A DNA stretch of 64,000 bases from Saccharothrix sp. NRRL B-16348 (GCF_001280085.1 NZ_LGED01000035.1:74846-138845); one strand, 5' to 3'. Counted from the stretch's first letter, positions 21,979 to 32,898 are shown. Numbers and translations: made by a program. Notes: generated from the sequence alone by a model not told the origin.

Positions 21979-22218
21979 ATGAGTGAGATCGTTCTCTACG
22001 GGGCGAACTGGTGCGGCGACTGCCGGCGGGCCAAGGCATGGCTGCGGGAGCACGAAGTGCCGTTCACCGACATCGACGTCGAGCAGGACGACGCGGCCCG
22101 CGACAAGGCCGTCGAGTTCGCCGGCGGGCGCAAGAACATCCCCGTGATCGTGCTGCCCGACGGCCGGGTCCTGGTGGAGCCGACCAACACCGAGCTGGCC
22201 GCCGCGGTCGAAGGCTGA
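21979..22218 (+). CDS. Mycoredoxin-like glutaredoxin
   Basis: This 79-residue thioredoxin-fold protein begins MSEIVLYGANWCGDCRRAKA. The active-site CxxC is C12-G-D-C15, and the cis-proline loop is in NIPVIVLPDG. Size and sequence fit the mycoredoxin/NrdH-like group that reduces mycothiol mixed disulfides. The C-terminal VLVEPTNTELAAAV is typical. The next gene starts 1 bp after its stop. Confidence 0.85.
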   Translation: MSEIVLYGANWCGDCRRAKAWLREHEVPFTDIDVEQDDAARDKAVEFAGGRKNIPVIVLPDGRVLVEPTNTELAAAVEG

Positions 22219-22219
22219 C

Positions 22220-22855
22220 GTGGGCAAGAACGGTAGGCGCAAGCAGCGCCAGCGGGATTCTCAGCGTGAGCGGGACGACTCGTCGGTCCGCACCACCACC
22301 AAGCCGGCGAAGCAGGCGCGGGAGAAGAACTGGTTCCAGCGGCAGCACGGCGGCGTGCAGACCCTCATCGTCCTGGGTGTCACCGCATCGGTGGTCGGCT
22401 TCCACTTCCTGCTGTGGGGTTCGATCTTCCCGGCGCTGGGCGAGGCGGTCGGCCGGATGCCGGTCGTGTCGACCGTGGTCGGCTGGCTGTTCGGCGGCGG
22501 CGCGTTCATGGCGTGGGGCGTGGTCGCCATCAACCACGACACCGCGAAGCCGGCGACGAAGAAGCGCCTCCAGGCCGTGGCGTGGGTGTGGTCGGCGGTC
22601 GCGGTGGTGCTGTTCCCGAGCGGCTACGCCAACGGCATCCGGCTGCCGGTGGACTTCTGGGCGGGCGTGTACGCGGGCGCGTACGGCACCATCCTCACGC
22701 CGGTGGCCCTCGGCGTGGTCGCGCTGGGCTGGTGGCTGCTGGTCAACAAGCTGTTCGGGCACAAGAAGGAGCCGAGCAACCAGGCCGTCGGCTGGATCTG
22801 CGTCGCCTACGCGACGCTCCTGCTGATCTGGGGCTCAACCCTCCTGCGCCAGTGA
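22220..22855 (+). CDS. Hypothetical membrane protein with basic N-terminus
   Basis: The 211-residue protein starts with GTG at 22220, one base after the mycoredoxin stop. The first 45 residues are strongly basic and hydrophilic ([20 protein letters not shown]). Four to five hydrophobic segments follow ([92 protein letters not shown]). I do not recognise the family. Coupling to a redoxin may indicate an envelope or redox role, but that is a guess. The last 21 bases overlap bioA. Confidence 0.72.
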   Translation: MGKNGRRKQRQRDSQRERDDSSVRTTTKPAKQAREKNWFQRQHGGVQTLIVLGVTASVVGFHFLLWGSIFPALGEAVGRMPVVSTVVGWLFGGGAFMAWGVVAINHDTAKPATKKRLQAVAWVWSAVAVVLFPSGYANGIRLPVDFWAGVYAGAYGTILTPVALGVVALGWWLLVNKLFGHKKEPSNQAVGWICVAYATLLLIWGSTLLRQ

Positions 22856-24103
22856 CGCCTCGGCCGCCGCCACGACGGCGGCGGCGATCGTCGCCACGTC
22901 GTCGTCGGTGCTGATGAACGGCGGCATGGTGTAGATCAGGTCCCGGAACGGCCGCAGCCACACGCCGTGGTCGACGGCCGCGGCGGTGGCGGCGGCCATG
23001 TCCACGGGGCGGTCCAGCTGCACCACGCCGATGGCGCCGAGCACCCGGACGTCGCCGGGCGCGTCCGCCAGGCCCGACCGCAGCCCGGCCTCGATCCGCC
23101 GCACCGACGACCGCCAGTCCTGCGCCAGCAGCAGGTCGGTCGACGCCAGCGCCACCGCCGAGGCCAGCGGGTTGCCCATGAACGTGGGTCCGTGCGCCAG
23201 CACGGGCACCTCGCCCCGCGAGATGCCGTCCGCCACCCGTGACGTGCACAGCGTGGCGGCCATCGACAGGTAACCGCCGGTCAACGCCTTGCCGAGGCAC
23301 ATGATGTCCGGGCTGATCCCGGCGTGGTCGGCGGCGAACAGCTCGCCCGTGCGGCCGAAGCCGGTGGCGATCTCGTCGAAGATCAGCAGCACGTCGTTGG
23401 CCAGCGTCAGCTCGCGCAGCACGTGCAGGTAGCGCGGGTCGTGGAAGCGCATCCCGCCCGCGCCCTGCACCACCGGCTCCACGATGACCGCGGCCAGCTC
23501 ACCGGCGTGCGCCTCGATCAGGTCCGCCAGCTCCTGCACGTACGCGGTCTCCAGGTCGCGCGGCGGCGCGGACGCGAACACCTGGTCCGGCAGCACGCCG
23601 CGCCACAGCGCGTGCATCCCGCCCTCCGGGTCGCACACCGCCATCGGCTGGAACGTGTCGCCGTGGTACCCGCGGCGCCACGTGAGCAGCCGCCGCTTCT
23701 CCGGCCGCCCCTGCGAGCGCCAGTGCTGCAACGCCATCTTGATGGCGACCTCGACCGACACCGACCCCGAGTCGCACAGGAACACGTGCTGCAACGGCTC
23801 GGGCGTGATCTCCACCAGCCGCGCGGACAGCGCCACCGCGGGCTCGTGGGTCAGGCCGCCGAACATGACGTGGCTCATCCGGCCGAGCTGGTCGCGCAGC
23901 GCCTCGTCGAGCACGGGGTGCCGGTAGCCGTGGATCGCGGCCCACCACGACGACATGCCGTCGACCAGCTCGCGCCCGTCGTCCAGCCGGAGCCGGACAC
24001 CCTCGGCCGAGGAGACCACCAGCGGCTCGTGGGTGCCCGGCATCGGGCCGTACGGGTGCCAGACGTGCGCCTGGTCCAGCTTCAGCAGCTCATCGCGCTC
24101 CAC
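22835..24103 (-). CDS. bioA: Adenosylmethionine-8-amino-7-oxononanoate aminotransferase
   Basis: The 422-residue class III aminotransferase converts KAPA to DAPA using SAM as amino donor. It starts [19 protein letters not shown], with the BioA-specific WHPYGPM and [23 protein letters not shown] and [16 protein letters not shown] hold the PLP aspartate and lysine. The GTG at 24103 lies inside the 3' end of the P450 gene (14-bp overlap), so the two are translationally coupled. bioF is not in the window. Confidence 0.95.
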   Translation of the reverse strand: MERDELLKLDQAHVWHPYGPMPGTHEPLVVSSAEGVRLRLDDGRELVDGMSSWWAAIHGYRHPVLDEALRDQLGRMSHVMFGGLTHEPAVALSARLVEITPEPLQHVFLCDSGSVSVEVAIKMALQHWRSQGRPEKRRLLTWRRGYHGDTFQPMAVCDPEGGMHALWRGVLPDQVFASAPPRDLETAYVQELADLIEAHAGELAAVIVEPVVQGAGGMRFHDPRYLHVLRELTLANDVLLIFDEIATGFGRTGELFAADHAGISPDIMCLGKALTGGYLSMAATLCTSRVADGISRGEVPVLAHGPTFMGNPLASAVALASTDLLLAQDWRSSVRRIEAGLRSGLADAPGDVRVLGAIGVVQLDRPVDMAAATAAAVDHGVWLRPFRDLIYTMPPFISTDDDVATIAAAVVAAAEASLAQEG

Positions 24104-25319
24104 GAGGCGTCAGGCTAACCGGCAGCGTCTGCAGCCCGCGGATGAGCGTGCCCGCCCGCCACTCCAGCGTGTCCAGCTCGGCCGCCGGGGCGACGTCGAA
24201 CCGGTCCAGCAGCGTCCCGATCGCGATCTCCCCCTCCATCCGGGCCAGCGGCGCGCCCAGGCAGTAGTGGATGCCGTGCCCGAACGCCAGGTGCCCGGCG
24301 GACTGCCGGGTGATGTCGAGCCGGTCCGGGTCCGGGAACCGGGAGGCGTCGCGGTTGCCGCCGGACAGCGACACCACCACCACGCTGTCCTTCGGGATGA
24401 CGACGTCGCCCAGCGGCACGTCCTCGTTGGTGTAGCGGAACGTGGCTTGGTTGACCGGGCTCTCGAAGCGCAGGAACTCCTCGACCGCGCCGGGCAGCAA
24501 CGACCGGTCGGCGCGCAGCTTGTCCAACTGCTCCGGGTTGCGCAGCAGGTGGTACACGCCGTTGGTGATCAGGTTCACCGTCGTCTCGTGCCCGGCGACC
24601 AGCAGCAGGAACGCCATGGCGATCAGCTCCATGGGGTCGAGCCGGTCGCCGTCCTCGTCGGCCTGCACCAGCGCCGAGAAGAAATCGTCACCGGGCGCGG
24701 TCCGCTTGTGCTCGACCAGCTTCGCGAGGTAGCCGGCCATCTGGGCGCCCGCCTGCTGGAGCTGCTCCGGTTCGCCGTTGCCGGCGACCAGGATGTTGGA
24801 CCACACGCGGAACTCGTCCCGCTCGTCCATCGGCACGTCGAGCATCTCGCAGATCACCGTGATGGGCAGCGGGAACGCCAGCGCGTCCACCAGGTCGACG
24901 TCGCCCTTCTCCCCCGCCTCGTCCAGCAGCCGGTCGGTGATCTCCTGGATGCGCGGCCGGAGCTGCTCGACCCGCCGGGCGGTGAACGCCTTGGTGACGA
25001 GCTTGCGCAGCCGGGTGTGGTGCGGCGGGTCCATGTTCAGCATGTGCTGCACCAGGGACTCGTCGAACTTGGGAGCGTCGCCCCCTTCGACCCGGTTGAG
25101 CTCCATCACCTCCGGGAACCGTTCCCAGTGCTTGCTGAACCTCGGGTCGGCCAGCGCCGACCGAGCCTCCTCGTACCGGGTGACCAGCCACGCCTTCGTG
25201 CCGCGCGGCAGCACGATCTGCGTCGCCGCCGCCTGCTCGCGCAGCACGGCGTGGTAGGCGTGCGGATCGGCGAAGTACTCCTCGCCGAGCACGTCGAGAC
25301 CGGCGATCTTCTCCCCCAC
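24090..25319 (-). CDS. Cytochrome P450 coupled to bioA
   Basis: The 409-residue soluble P450 starts with GTG at 25319 behind GAGGAGG. It has the I-helix oxygen motif VAGHETTVN, the K-helix ExxR in [12 protein letters not shown] and the heme loop [17 protein letters not shown]. The overall pattern is CYP107-like. The stop overlaps the bioA start, and the promoter has a palindrome with a BioQ-like core. Bacillus BioI is also a CYP107-family P450, which cleaves acyl-ACP to pimeloyl-ACP. A BioI-like role is therefore plausible, though a P450 can sit here by chance. Confidence 0.93.
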   Translation of the reverse strand: MGEKIAGLDVLGEEYFADPHAYHAVLREQAAATQIVLPRGTKAWLVTRYEEARSALADPRFSKHWERFPEVMELNRVEGGDAPKFDESLVQHMLNMDPPHHTRLRKLVTKAFTARRVEQLRPRIQEITDRLLDEAGEKGDVDLVDALAFPLPITVICEMLDVPMDERDEFRVWSNILVAGNGEPEQLQQAGAQMAGYLAKLVEHKRTAPGDDFFSALVQADEDGDRLDPMELIAMAFLLLVAGHETTVNLITNGVYHLLRNPEQLDKLRADRSLLPGAVEEFLRFESPVNQATFRYTNEDVPLGDVVIPKDSVVVVSLSGGNRDASRFPDPDRLDITRQSAGHLAFGHGIHYCLGAPLARMEGEIAIGTLLDRFDVAPAAELDTLEWRAGTLIRGLQTLPVSLTPRGAR

Positions 25320-25332
25320 AGGGATCCCCTCC

Positions 25333-25363
25333 TCGTTTGAGTTAACCCTGTTCACTCAAACGA
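25333..25363. promoter_or_regulatory. 31-bp palindrome, candidate BioQ-like (TetR) operator
   Basis: Arms TCGTTTGAGT and ACTCAAACGA mirror each other perfectly around 25348. On the minus strand the centre reads TGAACAGGGTTAA, which fits the BioQ consensus TGAAC-N3-GTTAC at all but one base. The site lies 14 bp before the P450 start codon. It would place the P450-bioA unit in the biotin regulon. No BioQ gene is seen in the window. Confidence 0.72.
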
Positions 25364-25407
25364 TCCGAGGCTTCCTCTTGTCCCCGATTGCGGAGTTTGT
25401 CACCCGA

Positions 25408-28400
25408 TCAGCCCAAGCACCCCGGTCCGAGCAGAGCCTTCAAATCGCCCATAAGGGACGGCGTGGGCGTAACCCGGAGCGCGTCGTCCAGTTTCAGCAA
25501 CGTGTTGCGGCTGCTGTTGATGACCAGGTTCAGGTGCACCTCGGTGGTGCCGGGGTGCGCGGAGAGGACTTCCTTCAGCGACGTCACCAGCTTCGGATCG
25601 CAGCGCGAGGCGGCCACCTTCAGCCGCAACGCCTGCGCGCCCAGCTCCGACAGGTCCGGCACGACCAGGTCGTTGGCGATCAGCGAGATCCGGTCCTCCC
25701 GCTTGGCCACGCGTGCCTTGACCAGCACGATGGCGTCCTCGGCGACGGACATGCCGTGCACCATGTAGCTCTTGGGGAAGAACAGCACCTCGATGCCGCC
25801 GGCGAGGTCCTCGAGCATCGCCGACGCCCACGGCTCGCCGTTCTTGTTCACCCGTCGGGTGACCGTCGCGAGGATGCCGCCCAGCGTGACCTGCGTGCCG
25901 TCCGGCACGTCGCCTTCCAGGATGCGCGGGATCGTGGTGTCCGAGTAGGAGCTCAGCACCTGCTCCACGCCGTTGAGCGGGTGGCCGGACACGTACAGGC
26001 CCAGCATCTCCCGCTCCAGCGTGAGCTGGTGCTTGGACTCCCAGTGCTCGTCCGGGATCTTGACGTCGAACACGCTCGCGCCGTCGTCACCGGCGCCGTC
26101 GCCGAACAGGTCGAACTGGCCCCGCGCCTCTTCCTTCTTGGTCAGCATGATCGCGTCGACCGCCTCGACGTGCACCATGTGCAGGCCCTTGCGCGGGTGG
26201 CCGAGCGAGTCGAACGCGCCCGCCTTGATCAGCGATTCGACGACCTTCTTGTTGCACGCCTGGACGTCGACCTTGCGCAGGAAGTCGGAGAAGTCGGCGA
26301 ACTTCCCCTTCTCCTTGCGGGTCTTGATGATGGCGTCGACCACGTTCGCGCCGACGTTGCGGATCGCGCCGAGGCCGAACCGGATGTCGTTGCCGACCGC
26401 GACGAACTCGCGTTCGGACTCGTTGACGTCCGGCGGCAGCACGGTGATGCCCATCCGACGGCACTCGGCCAGGTAGATGGCCGACTTGTCCTTGTTGTCC
26501 GAGTTCGTGGTGAGCAGCGCGGCCATGTACTCGCCGGGGTAGTTGGCCTTGAGGTACGCCGTCCAGTACGCGATCAGGCCGTACGCGGCGGAGTGCGCCT
26601 TGTTGAACGCGTAGTCCGCGAACGGGACGAGGATGTCCCACAGCGTCTTGATCGCCTCGGGCGAGTAGCCGTTGGCGACCATGCCCGCCTCGAAGCCCTC
26701 GTACTCCTTGTCGAGGATCTCCTTCTTCTTCTTGCCCATCGCGCGGCGGAGCAGGTCCGCTTGGGCCAGCGAGTAGCCCGCCACCTTCCGCGCGATCGCC
26801 ATGACCTGCTCCTGGTACACGATCAGGCCGTACGTCGTGTCCAGGATCTCGGCCAGCGGCTCGCGCAGCTCCTCGTGGATCGGCACGATCTCCTGCTGCT
26901 TGTTCTTGCGCAGCGCGTAGTTCGTGTGCGAGTTCGCGCCCATCGGACCCGGCCGGTACAGCGCGATGACGGCCGAGACGTCCTCGAAGTTGTCGGGGCG
27001 CATCAGGCGCAGCAGGTCGCGCAGGGCGCCGCCGTCGAGCTGGAACACGCCCAGGGTGTCGCCGCGGCCCAGCAGCTCGTAGGTCTTGCGGTCGTCCAGG
27101 GAGACCGTGGTGATGTCCACGTCGCCCTTGCCGTTGAGCGCGATGTTCTTCAGCGCGTCGTCGATCGTGGTCAGGTTGCTCAGGCCGAGGAAGTCCATCT
27201 TCAGCAGGCCGAGCGTCTCGCACGTCGGGTAGTCGAACTGGGTGATGATCGACCCGTCCTGCGGGCGCTTCCAGACCGGGATGTGGTCGGTCAGCGGCTC
27301 CGCGGACATGATCACCGCGCAGGCGTGCACGCCCGCGTTGCGGATCAGGCCCTCCAGCCCGCGGCCGGTGTCGATGATCTCCTTGACCTGCGGGTCCGTC
27401 TCGTACAGCGCGCGCACCTCGGCGGCCTCGGAGTACCGCTTGTGCGCCGGGTCGAACACGCCCGCCAGCGGGATGTCCTTGCCCATCACGGCGGGCGGCA
27501 TGGCCTTGGAGATGCGGTCGGCCACCGCGTAGCCCGGCTGCCCGTACAGCACGCGGGCGGAGTCCTTGATCGCCGCCTTCGCCTTGATCGTGCCGAACGT
27601 GATCACCTGGGCGACCTTGTCGACGCCCCACTTCTCGGTGACGTACCGGATCACGTCGCCGCGCCGGCGCTCGTCGAAGTCGATGTCGATGTCGGGCGGG
27701 CTGACGCGGTCGGGGTTCAGGAACCGCTCGAAGATCAGGCCGTGCGCCAGCGGGTCGAGGTCGGTGATGCCCATCGCGTACGCGATCAGCGCGCCCGCGG
27801 CCGAACCGCGGCCGGGGCCGACGCGGATGCCGTTCGCCTTGGCCCAGTTGATGAAGTCGGCGACCACCAGGAAGTACGACGGGAAGCCCATCTGCAGGAT
27901 CACGTCGATCTCGAACTCGACCTGCTTGCGGTGGACCTCGTCGATGCCCTCCGGGAACCGGCGGCGCATGCCCTCCCAGACCTCGTCGCGGAAGTAGTCC
28001 GCCTCGGTCTTGCCCTCCGGCGTCGGGTAGCGCGGCATCAGGTTCTGGAAGGCGAACATGCCGGTGGTGTCGACCTTCTCGGCCACCAGCAGGGTGTTGC
28101 GGCACCCCTCCTGCCAGGCGTCGGACGAGTCGATCGCGCGCATCTCGTCCGGCGACTTCAGGTAGTAGCCCGTGCCGTCGAACTTGAACCGGCTGGGGTC
28201 CTGGAGCGTCTTGCCGGTCTGCACGCAGAGCAGCGCCTCGTGCGCCTCGCGGTCCTCGGCGTAGGTGTAGTGCGAGTCGTTGGTCACCACGAACGGGATG
28301 GCGAGCTTCTTGGCGATGTCCATCAGGCCGCCGCGGACCCGGCTCTCGATCTCGATGCCGTGATCCATCAGCTCGACGAAGAAGTTCTCCGCGCCGTAGA

Positions 28401-28938
28401 TGTCGCGCCACTTCGCGGCGGACTCCAGGGCTTCCTTCTCGTGGCCGAGCCGCAGCCTGGTCTGCACCTCGCCGGACGGGCAGCCGGTGGTCGCCATCAG
28501 CCCCGCCGAGTGCTCGGCGATCAGCTCGGAGTCCATCCGCGGCCACTTGCCGAGCTGGCCCTCGGTGGAGGCCCGGCTGGCGAGCTTCATCAGGTTGTGC
28601 AGGCCCTCGTTCGTCCGGGCCCAGATCGTCTGGTGGGTGTACGCGCCGCTGGCGGAGACGTCGTCGGACTTCTGCCCCGGGTCGCCCCACAGCACGCGCT
28701 TCTTGTTGAAGCGGGACTCCGGCGCCAGGTACGCCTCGATGCCGATCACCGGCTTGACGCCCGCGGCGGTCGCCTGCCGGTAGAAGTCGTACGCGCCGTA
28801 CATGTTGCCGTGGTCGGTGATCGCGGCGGCGGGCATGCCCATCCGCTCGCACTCGGCGAACATGTCCTTCAGCTTCGCCGCGCCGTCGAGCATCGAGTAC
28901 TCGGTGTGCACGTGGAGGTGCACAAACGAGTCGGACAC
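25408..28938 (-). CDS. dnaE: DNA polymerase III alpha subunit
   Basis: The 1176-residue replicative polymerase starts with GTG at 28938 ([20 protein letters not shown]) behind an AGGGGGG site. The PHP domain occupies about 1-280. The C-family polymerase palm carries [20 protein letters not shown] with catalytic aspartates. The tail holds an OB-fold region ([20 protein letters not shown]). Length and order match actinobacterial DnaE1. The longer open frame upstream runs through the divergent gene and is not coding. Confidence 0.97.
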   Translation of the reverse strand: MSDSFVHLHVHTEYSMLDGAAKLKDMFAECERMGMPAAAITDHGNMYGAYDFYRQATAAGVKPVIGIEAYLAPESRFNKKRVLWGDPGQKSDDVSASGAYTHQTIWARTNEGLHNLMKLASRASTEGQLGKWPRMDSELIAEHSAGLMATTGCPSGEVQTRLRLGHEKEALESAAKWRDIYGAENFFVELMDHGIEIESRVRGGLMDIAKKLAIPFVVTNDSHYTYAEDREAHEALLCVQTGKTLQDPSRFKFDGTGYYLKSPDEMRAIDSSDAWQEGCRNTLLVAEKVDTTGMFAFQNLMPRYPTPEGKTEADYFRDEVWEGMRRRFPEGIDEVHRKQVEFEIDVILQMGFPSYFLVVADFINWAKANGIRVGPGRGSAAGALIAYAMGITDLDPLAHGLIFERFLNPDRVSPPDIDIDFDERRRGDVIRYVTEKWGVDKVAQVITFGTIKAKAAIKDSARVLYGQPGYAVADRISKAMPPAVMGKDIPLAGVFDPAHKRYSEAAEVRALYETDPQVKEIIDTGRGLEGLIRNAGVHACAVIMSAEPLTDHIPVWKRPQDGSIITQFDYPTCETLGLLKMDFLGLSNLTTIDDALKNIALNGKGDVDITTVSLDDRKTYELLGRGDTLGVFQLDGGALRDLLRLMRPDNFEDVSAVIALYRPGPMGANSHTNYALRKNKQQEIVPIHEELREPLAEILDTTYGLIVYQEQVMAIARKVAGYSLAQADLLRRAMGKKKKEILDKEYEGFEAGMVANGYSPEAIKTLWDILVPFADYAFNKAHSAAYGLIAYWTAYLKANYPGEYMAALLTTNSDNKDKSAIYLAECRRMGITVLPPDVNESEREFVAVGNDIRFGLGAIRNVGANVVDAIIKTRKEKGKFADFSDFLRKVDVQACNKKVVESLIKAGAFDSLGHPRKGLHMVHVEAVDAIMLTKKEEARGQFDLFGDGAGDDGASVFDVKIPDEHWESKHQLTLEREMLGLYVSGHPLNGVEQVLSSYSDTTIPRILEGDVPDGTQVTLGGILATVTRRVNKNGEPWASAMLEDLAGGIEVLFFPKSYMVHGMSVAEDAIVLVKARVAKREDRISLIANDLVVPDLSELGAQALRLKVAASRCDPKLVTSLKEVLSAHPGTTEVHLNLVINSSRNTLLKLDDALRVTPTPSLMGDLKALLGPGCLG

Positions 28939-29151
28939 CCAAACCCCCCTGAAGATCGCAGCGGGCCCGGGACAAAGCGCTCGGGCAGAGACTCGCCCGA
29001 CCCTATAACGCCGTGCGCGGAACACGAATGGCGGCACGCCGACGTCACCGCGAGCGACGCGCGCCTCCCTCCGCGTGCACCGAGGTGAACGCCACACGCC
29101 GTCTGCGGGCCGATGACGCGAAGATCCGCCCAGGCGGGTAGCGTTCGAGGT

Positions 29152-30063
29152 GTGGTAGCGCCGGACCCCGTCGACGCCCGTCTCCTGGCCATGATCGCCG
29201 AGATGGGCCGTGCCGCCGTGCACGAGGTGGCCGCACGGCTGGGCATGGACCCGCGGGAGGCCGCCACCCGGCTGATCACGTTGTCCGGCAGCGGGTTGCC
29301 GCTGCTCGTCGGCGTGGAGTGCGACCCGAACGGCATCCGCAAGGCGCTGGCCAACAGCGTGGCGTGGGGCAGCTACTCGGGGCCCGGCGGCCAGGCCGCC
29401 CGCGGCACCCCGAGCGGGCCGTACCCACCCGTCCCGGGCACGGTGCACGGCACGCCGTCCGGCTCCTACCCCGGCTACCCCGGCCCGCAGGGTCCGCCGA
29501 GCACGCCGTTCCCGGCGCAGCCGCAGACCGGGCCGCAGCCCGCGGCGTCCGGTCCGGTGCGCGTGCCCGAGCCGGTCAGCACCTGGGGCGTGCCCGGCAC
29601 GTCCGGCTGGGCGCGCGGCGACCAGGCGCCCGCGCCGCGCTCGCGCACCGGCAAGATCGGCAGCACGTTGGAGACCGAGGGCCTGGAGGGCGCCCGGTTC
29701 ACCATCCAGCTCGTCGAGGTGGTCGACCCGGCGGACTTCCTGTTCACCGCGGCCGGGTACAAGCTGGCCGAGGGCGAACGCGCCGTGGTCGTGCACACGG
29801 AGCTGGCGAACATCGGCCAGGTCCCGTACAACGCCCTGCCCGACATGTACCTCGTGCTGATGACCAACAAGGGCGAGACGGTGAGCAAGGCGCCGGTGTC
29901 GCTGTCGTCCCGGCCGCCGCACAAGATCGGCGTGCAGCCGGGCGAGACGGCCGGCGGCCACACCGTCTACGTGCTGCCCGAGGACACGGTCATCTTCTCG
30001 GTGCGCTGGAGCTCGCGGCCGGAGACGGACCTCAACACCCTGGTCTGGACGATCGACGACTGA
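29152..30063 (+). CDS. Hypothetical protein: winged-helix-like start, Pro-rich linker, DUF4352-like end
   Basis: The 303-residue protein starts with GTG at 29152. Residues about 1-65 look like an AsnC-type helix-turn-helix ([20 protein letters not shown]). Residues about 75-165 are a Pro/Gly/Ser linker with repeated GTPSG and PGYPG motifs. The C-terminal 130 residues form a beta-rich domain (GEREAVVVHT-type repeats, [20 protein letters not shown]) resembling DUF4352 extracellular modules. No signal peptide or membrane segment is present, so it appears cytoplasmic. It diverges from dnaE across 213 bp. Confidence 0.75.
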   Translation: MVAPDPVDARLLAMIAEMGRAAVHEVAARLGMDPREAATRLITLSGSGLPLLVGVECDPNGIRKALANSVAWGSYSGPGGQAARGTPSGPYPPVPGTVHGTPSGSYPGYPGPQGPPSTPFPAQPQTGPQPAASGPVRVPEPVSTWGVPGTSGWARGDQAPAPRSRTGKIGSTLETEGLEGARFTIQLVEVVDPADFLFTAAGYKLAEGERAVVVHTELANIGQVPYNALPDMYLVLMTNKGETVSKAPVSLSSRPPHKIGVQPGETAGGHTVYVLPEDTVIFSVRWSSRPETDLNTLVWTIDD

Positions 30064-30075
30064 GGGTCGTCGCGG

Positions 30076-30639
30076 TCAGTCCCGGAGGATCGCGGCCACC
30101 GCCTCGACCACGACCTGGCGGCGGCGTTCCCGGCTGATGCCGGTGGCGTGCCCGGCCAGCTCCGGGGTCGTCGAGCCCCACAGCGCGGACAGGTGCACGA
30201 CCACCGCCAGCAGCTCCACCGGCGTGAAGCGGGTCGTGAGCCGGCCCTCGTCCTGCGCCTTCGCGATCGCCGCGAGCTTGTCGTTCGTGCTCGCCACCAC
30301 CGCCTCGACCGCCGCGTAGCCGGCGCCCTCCAGGCGGTACCACTTCGCGAGCCGTTCCCTGACCGGGTCCTCGGCGAAGCGGTCGAACAGCCTGCCCGCG
30401 TACTCCGGCAGGTTCGCCGGGTCGATCGGCGCCTCCCTCAGCGTGTCGCGCGCCAGCTCGCTCAGCACCGCGTCGAACAGGCCGTCCTTGTTGGTGAAGT
30501 AGTGGTAGATCTGCGCTTTGTTGCTCTTCGCCGCCGCCGCGATCCGGTCGACGCGGGCGCCCGCGATCCCGTGTTCGGCGAACTCCGCGGTCGCCGCGTC
30601 CAGCAGTCGTCGCCGGGTCGCCTCCGCGTCACCAACCAT
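30076..30639 (-). CDS. TetR-family transcriptional regulator
   Basis: The 187-residue repressor has a helix-turn-helix at about 8-55 ([20 protein letters not shown]). The C-terminal ligand domain ([20 protein letters not shown]) resembles a TetR_C ligand-binding region. The ATG at 30639 is preferred over the GTG at 30648. It is divergent from an SDR gene. The shared region contains a palindrome at 30709-30728 and a half-matching copy at 30658-30675, which suggests it represses both itself and the reductase. Confidence 0.88.
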   Translation of the reverse strand: MVGDAEATRRRLLDAATAEFAEHGIAGARVDRIAAAAKSNKAQIYHYFTNKDGLFDAVLSELARDTLREAPIDPANLPEYAGRLFDRFAEDPVRERLAKWYRLEGAGYAAVEAVVASTNDKLAAIAKAQDEGRLTTRFTPVELLAVVVHLSALWGSTTPELAGHATGISRERRRQVVVEAVAAILRD

Positions 30640-30708
30640 GCCGGCCACGGTACCCGACTAACCGTCTAGTTGACAGCTCGAAGCCGGAGTGCTTACCTGG
30701 TGGAGCAG

Positions 30709-30728
30709 CTAACCAACTAGTCAGTTAG
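30709..30728. promoter_or_regulatory. Candidate operator of the adjacent TetR regulator
   Basis: CTAACCAACTAGTCAGTTAG is 16/20 self-complementary with ACTAGT at its centre. It lies 9 bp before the SDR start codon. A second related sequence (CTAACCGTCTAGTTGAC) lies at about 30659-30675, next to the TetR start. Two sites in a divergent promoter are typical of TetR autoregulation. Confidence 0.7.
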
Positions 30729-30737
30729 GAACGGGAC

Positions 30738-31610
30738 ATGAGCAAGGTCTTCCTCGTCACGGGCAGTTCACGCGGGCTCGGCCGCCGGATCGCCGAGAAG
30801 GTGCTGACCGCCGGCCACTCCTTGGTCGCGACCGCGCGCCGGCCCGAGCAGCTGGCCGACCTGGTCGAACGGCACGGCGACCGGGTCCGCGCGGTGGCGC
30901 TGGACGTCACCGATCCCCGGGCCGCGCAGGCGGCCGTGGACGCCGCGGTCACGGCGTTCGGCCGGCTCGATGTGGTGGTCAACAACGCCGGCTACGCCAA
31001 CTCGGGCTCGGTCGAGGACACGCCCGACGACGACTTCCGCGCGCAGGTGGACGCCAACCTGTTCGGCGTCGTCAACGTCACCGCGGCGGCGCTGCCCGTG
31101 CTGCGCGAGCAGCGCTCGGGCCACGTCATCCAGGTCTCGTCGGTCGGCGGCCGGGTGGCCACGCCGGGCCTGTCCGCCTACCAGGCGGCCAAGTTCGCGG
31201 TCGGCGGCTTCTCGGAGGTGCTCGCGAAGGAGGTCGCGCCGCTGGGCATCAAGGTGACCGTGCTGGAGCCGGGCGGCATGCGGACCGACTGGGCGGGCTC
31301 GTCCATGACCGTGCACCCCGTCTCGCCGGCGTACGAGCCGACGGTCGGCGCCGTGAACGCGTTGCGGACCACGCTCATGGAGCGAGCCGCGAGCGACCCG
31401 GCGAAGGTGGCGGACGTCGTGCTCCGGGTCGCCGACCTCGACGAGCCGCCGGTCCGCCTGCTGCTGGGCAGCGACGCGGTCCGGTTCGCCGCGCAGGCGG
31501 AGCGGACCCGGGCCGAGTCGGACGCGAAGTGGCGGGAGCTGTCGCTGTCCACGGACTACGCCGACCTCACCGACGACAACACCGACCCGCTCGCCACGCT
31601 GCGCGGCTGA
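30738..31610 (+). CDS. Short-chain dehydrogenase/reductase
   Basis: The 290-residue classical SDR has the cofactor motif TGSSRGLG at 8-15, NNAG near 85, the catalytic Ser in VIQVSSVGG, and YQAAK for the Tyr-Lys pair. R34-R35 in TARRPEQ suggest NADP preference. The substrate is unknown. It begins 9 bp after a TetR-type palindrome and diverges from the TetR gene, so it is probably induced when the regulator binds its ligand. Confidence 0.93.
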   Translation: MSKVFLVTGSSRGLGRRIAEKVLTAGHSLVATARRPEQLADLVERHGDRVRAVALDVTDPRAAQAAVDAAVTAFGRLDVVVNNAGYANSGSVEDTPDDDFRAQVDANLFGVVNVTAAALPVLREQRSGHVIQVSSVGGRVATPGLSAYQAAKFAVGGFSEVLAKEVAPLGIKVTVLEPGGMRTDWAGSSMTVHPVSPAYEPTVGAVNALRTTLMERAASDPAKVADVVLRVADLDEPPVRLLLGSDAVRFAAQAERTRAESDAKWRELSLSTDYADLTDDNTDPLATLRG

Positions 31611-31635
31611 GGGCCGTGGCCCTGCCCCCGCGCGC

Positions 31636-32850
31636 TCAGGCCGGGGCGGCAGCGGGTTCGGTGTCCCTGGTGATGCCGATGTCGCCCCTGGTCAGGGTGG
31701 CGAACAGGATCACCGCCAGCACCGTCGCGCCCGCCATCACGGTGACCATCGGCAGCACGCTCGCCGACCCGCCCGCGCCGACCAGCGGCGCCATCAGGCC
31801 ACCCACCATGAACGTGGTCACGCCCAGCACGGCCGACGCGCTGCCCGCCGCCTCCGGGTGCCGCGCCATCGCCAGCGAACCGGCGTTCGGCATGAGCAGG
31901 CCAACGCTCATCGTCAGCACGAACAGCGGCGGCAGGAACGTCGCCAGGCCGCCGCCGACGAGCCCGCCGACCAGCAGCCCGACCCCACCGGTGGCCGCGC
32001 CCGCCAGCCCGATCTTGAGCAGCGGGCGCGGCATGATCCGGCCGGTCAGCCGGGTGTTGAGCAGGCCGGCCAGGACGATCGCCACCGAGTTCGCGCCGAA
32101 CACCAGGCTGAACTCCTGCGGGCTCAGCCCGAACACGCCCTGCAGCACGAACGACGCGCCCGCGACGTAGCCGAACAGCGAGCCCAGCGCCAGCGCCGAG
32201 GCGAGCGCGTAGCCGACGAACTTGCGGTCGGCCAGCAGCCCGCCGAACACCTTGATCGTGAGCAGCAGGTTCGCCGGACGGCGCTTGTCGCGCGGCAGCG
32301 TCTCCGGCAGGCCGACGGCCAGGGCGACCAGCAGCGCCAACCCGATCAGCGCGAGCGCGACGAACGTGCCGCGCCAGCTGGTGAACCGCAGCAACTGGCC
32401 GCCCAGCACCGGGGCCACCACCGGCCCCAGGCTGTTGACCAACATCATCAGCGACATGAACCGCGCCATCGCCAGGCCCTCGAACCGGTCGCGCGCCACC
32501 GCCATCGCCACCACGAACCCGGCCGCCACGCCGAGCCCTTGCAGCAGCCGCAGGCCGGAGAGCGCCAACGCGCTGGGCGCCAACGCGCAGAACAGCGACA
32601 TCACGACGTAGCTGCCGATGCCGAACAGCAGCGGCCGACGCCTGCCCCACGAGTCGGAGAGCGGACCCACCAGCAGCTGCCCGACCGACAGGCCGATGAT
32701 GAACGTGGTCAGCGACAGCTGGATCTGCGACTCGGTCGAGCCGAACTCCTGGGCGATGCCCGGGAACGCGGGCAGGTACGTGTCGATCGACAGCGGACCG
32801 AGCAGGCACAGGGTGCCCAGCAGCACGACCAGTCGGGACCTGTTGTCCAT
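31636..32850 (-). CDS. Bcr/CflA-type multidrug efflux MFS transporter
   Basis: The 404-residue protein has 12 hydrophobic segments. The motif DTYLPAFPGIAQEFGSTESQ after the first helix and LVGPLSDSWGRRRPLLFGIG at the loop between helices 2 and 3 are typical of the Bcr/CflA drug-H+ antiporters. The ATG at 32850 follows a purine-rich site. An imperfect 31-bp palindrome lies 18 bp upstream. It converges on the SDR gene; a link with that gene is not shown. Confidence 0.9.
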   Translation of the reverse strand: MDNRSRLVVLLGTLCLLGPLSIDTYLPAFPGIAQEFGSTESQIQLSLTTFIIGLSVGQLLVGPLSDSWGRRRPLLFGIGSYVVMSLFCALAPSALALSGLRLLQGLGVAAGFVVAMAVARDRFEGLAMARFMSLMMLVNSLGPVVAPVLGGQLLRFTSWRGTFVALALIGLALLVALAVGLPETLPRDKRRPANLLLTIKVFGGLLADRKFVGYALASALALGSLFGYVAGASFVLQGVFGLSPQEFSLVFGANSVAIVLAGLLNTRLTGRIMPRPLLKIGLAGAATGGVGLLVGGLVGGGLATFLPPLFVLTMSVGLLMPNAGSLAMARHPEAAGSASAVLGVTTFMVGGLMAPLVGAGGSASVLPMVTVMAGATVLAVILFATLTRGDIGITRDTEPAAAPA

Positions 32851-32867
32851 CGCCAACCCCCAGAGGC

Positions 32868-32898
32868 TCGTCTGGCAAAAGCTTCGCAAGCCAAACGA
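32868..32898. promoter_or_regulatory. Imperfect 31-bp palindrome before the efflux gene
   Basis: TCGTCTGGC at 32868-32876 and GCCAAACGA at 32890-32898 match 8 of 9 as inverted arms. Width and outer bases match the palindrome before the P450 gene (25333-25363), and both are followed by TCCGAGG. It may be a regulator site for the efflux gene. The inner core lacks the BioQ-like sequence. Confidence 0.45.

Noticed and set aside
25378-29088. A 1236-residue open frame opposite dnaE
   Set aside because: It is a GC-rich shadow frame dominated by Arg, His, Val and Gln without domains, while the other strand encodes a complete DNA polymerase III alpha subunit.
28939-29961. Upstream extension of dnaE to 29961
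   Set aside because: The GTG at 28938 with its strong purine-rich site gives the canonical PHP-domain start, and the extension lies opposite the divergent hypothetical gene.
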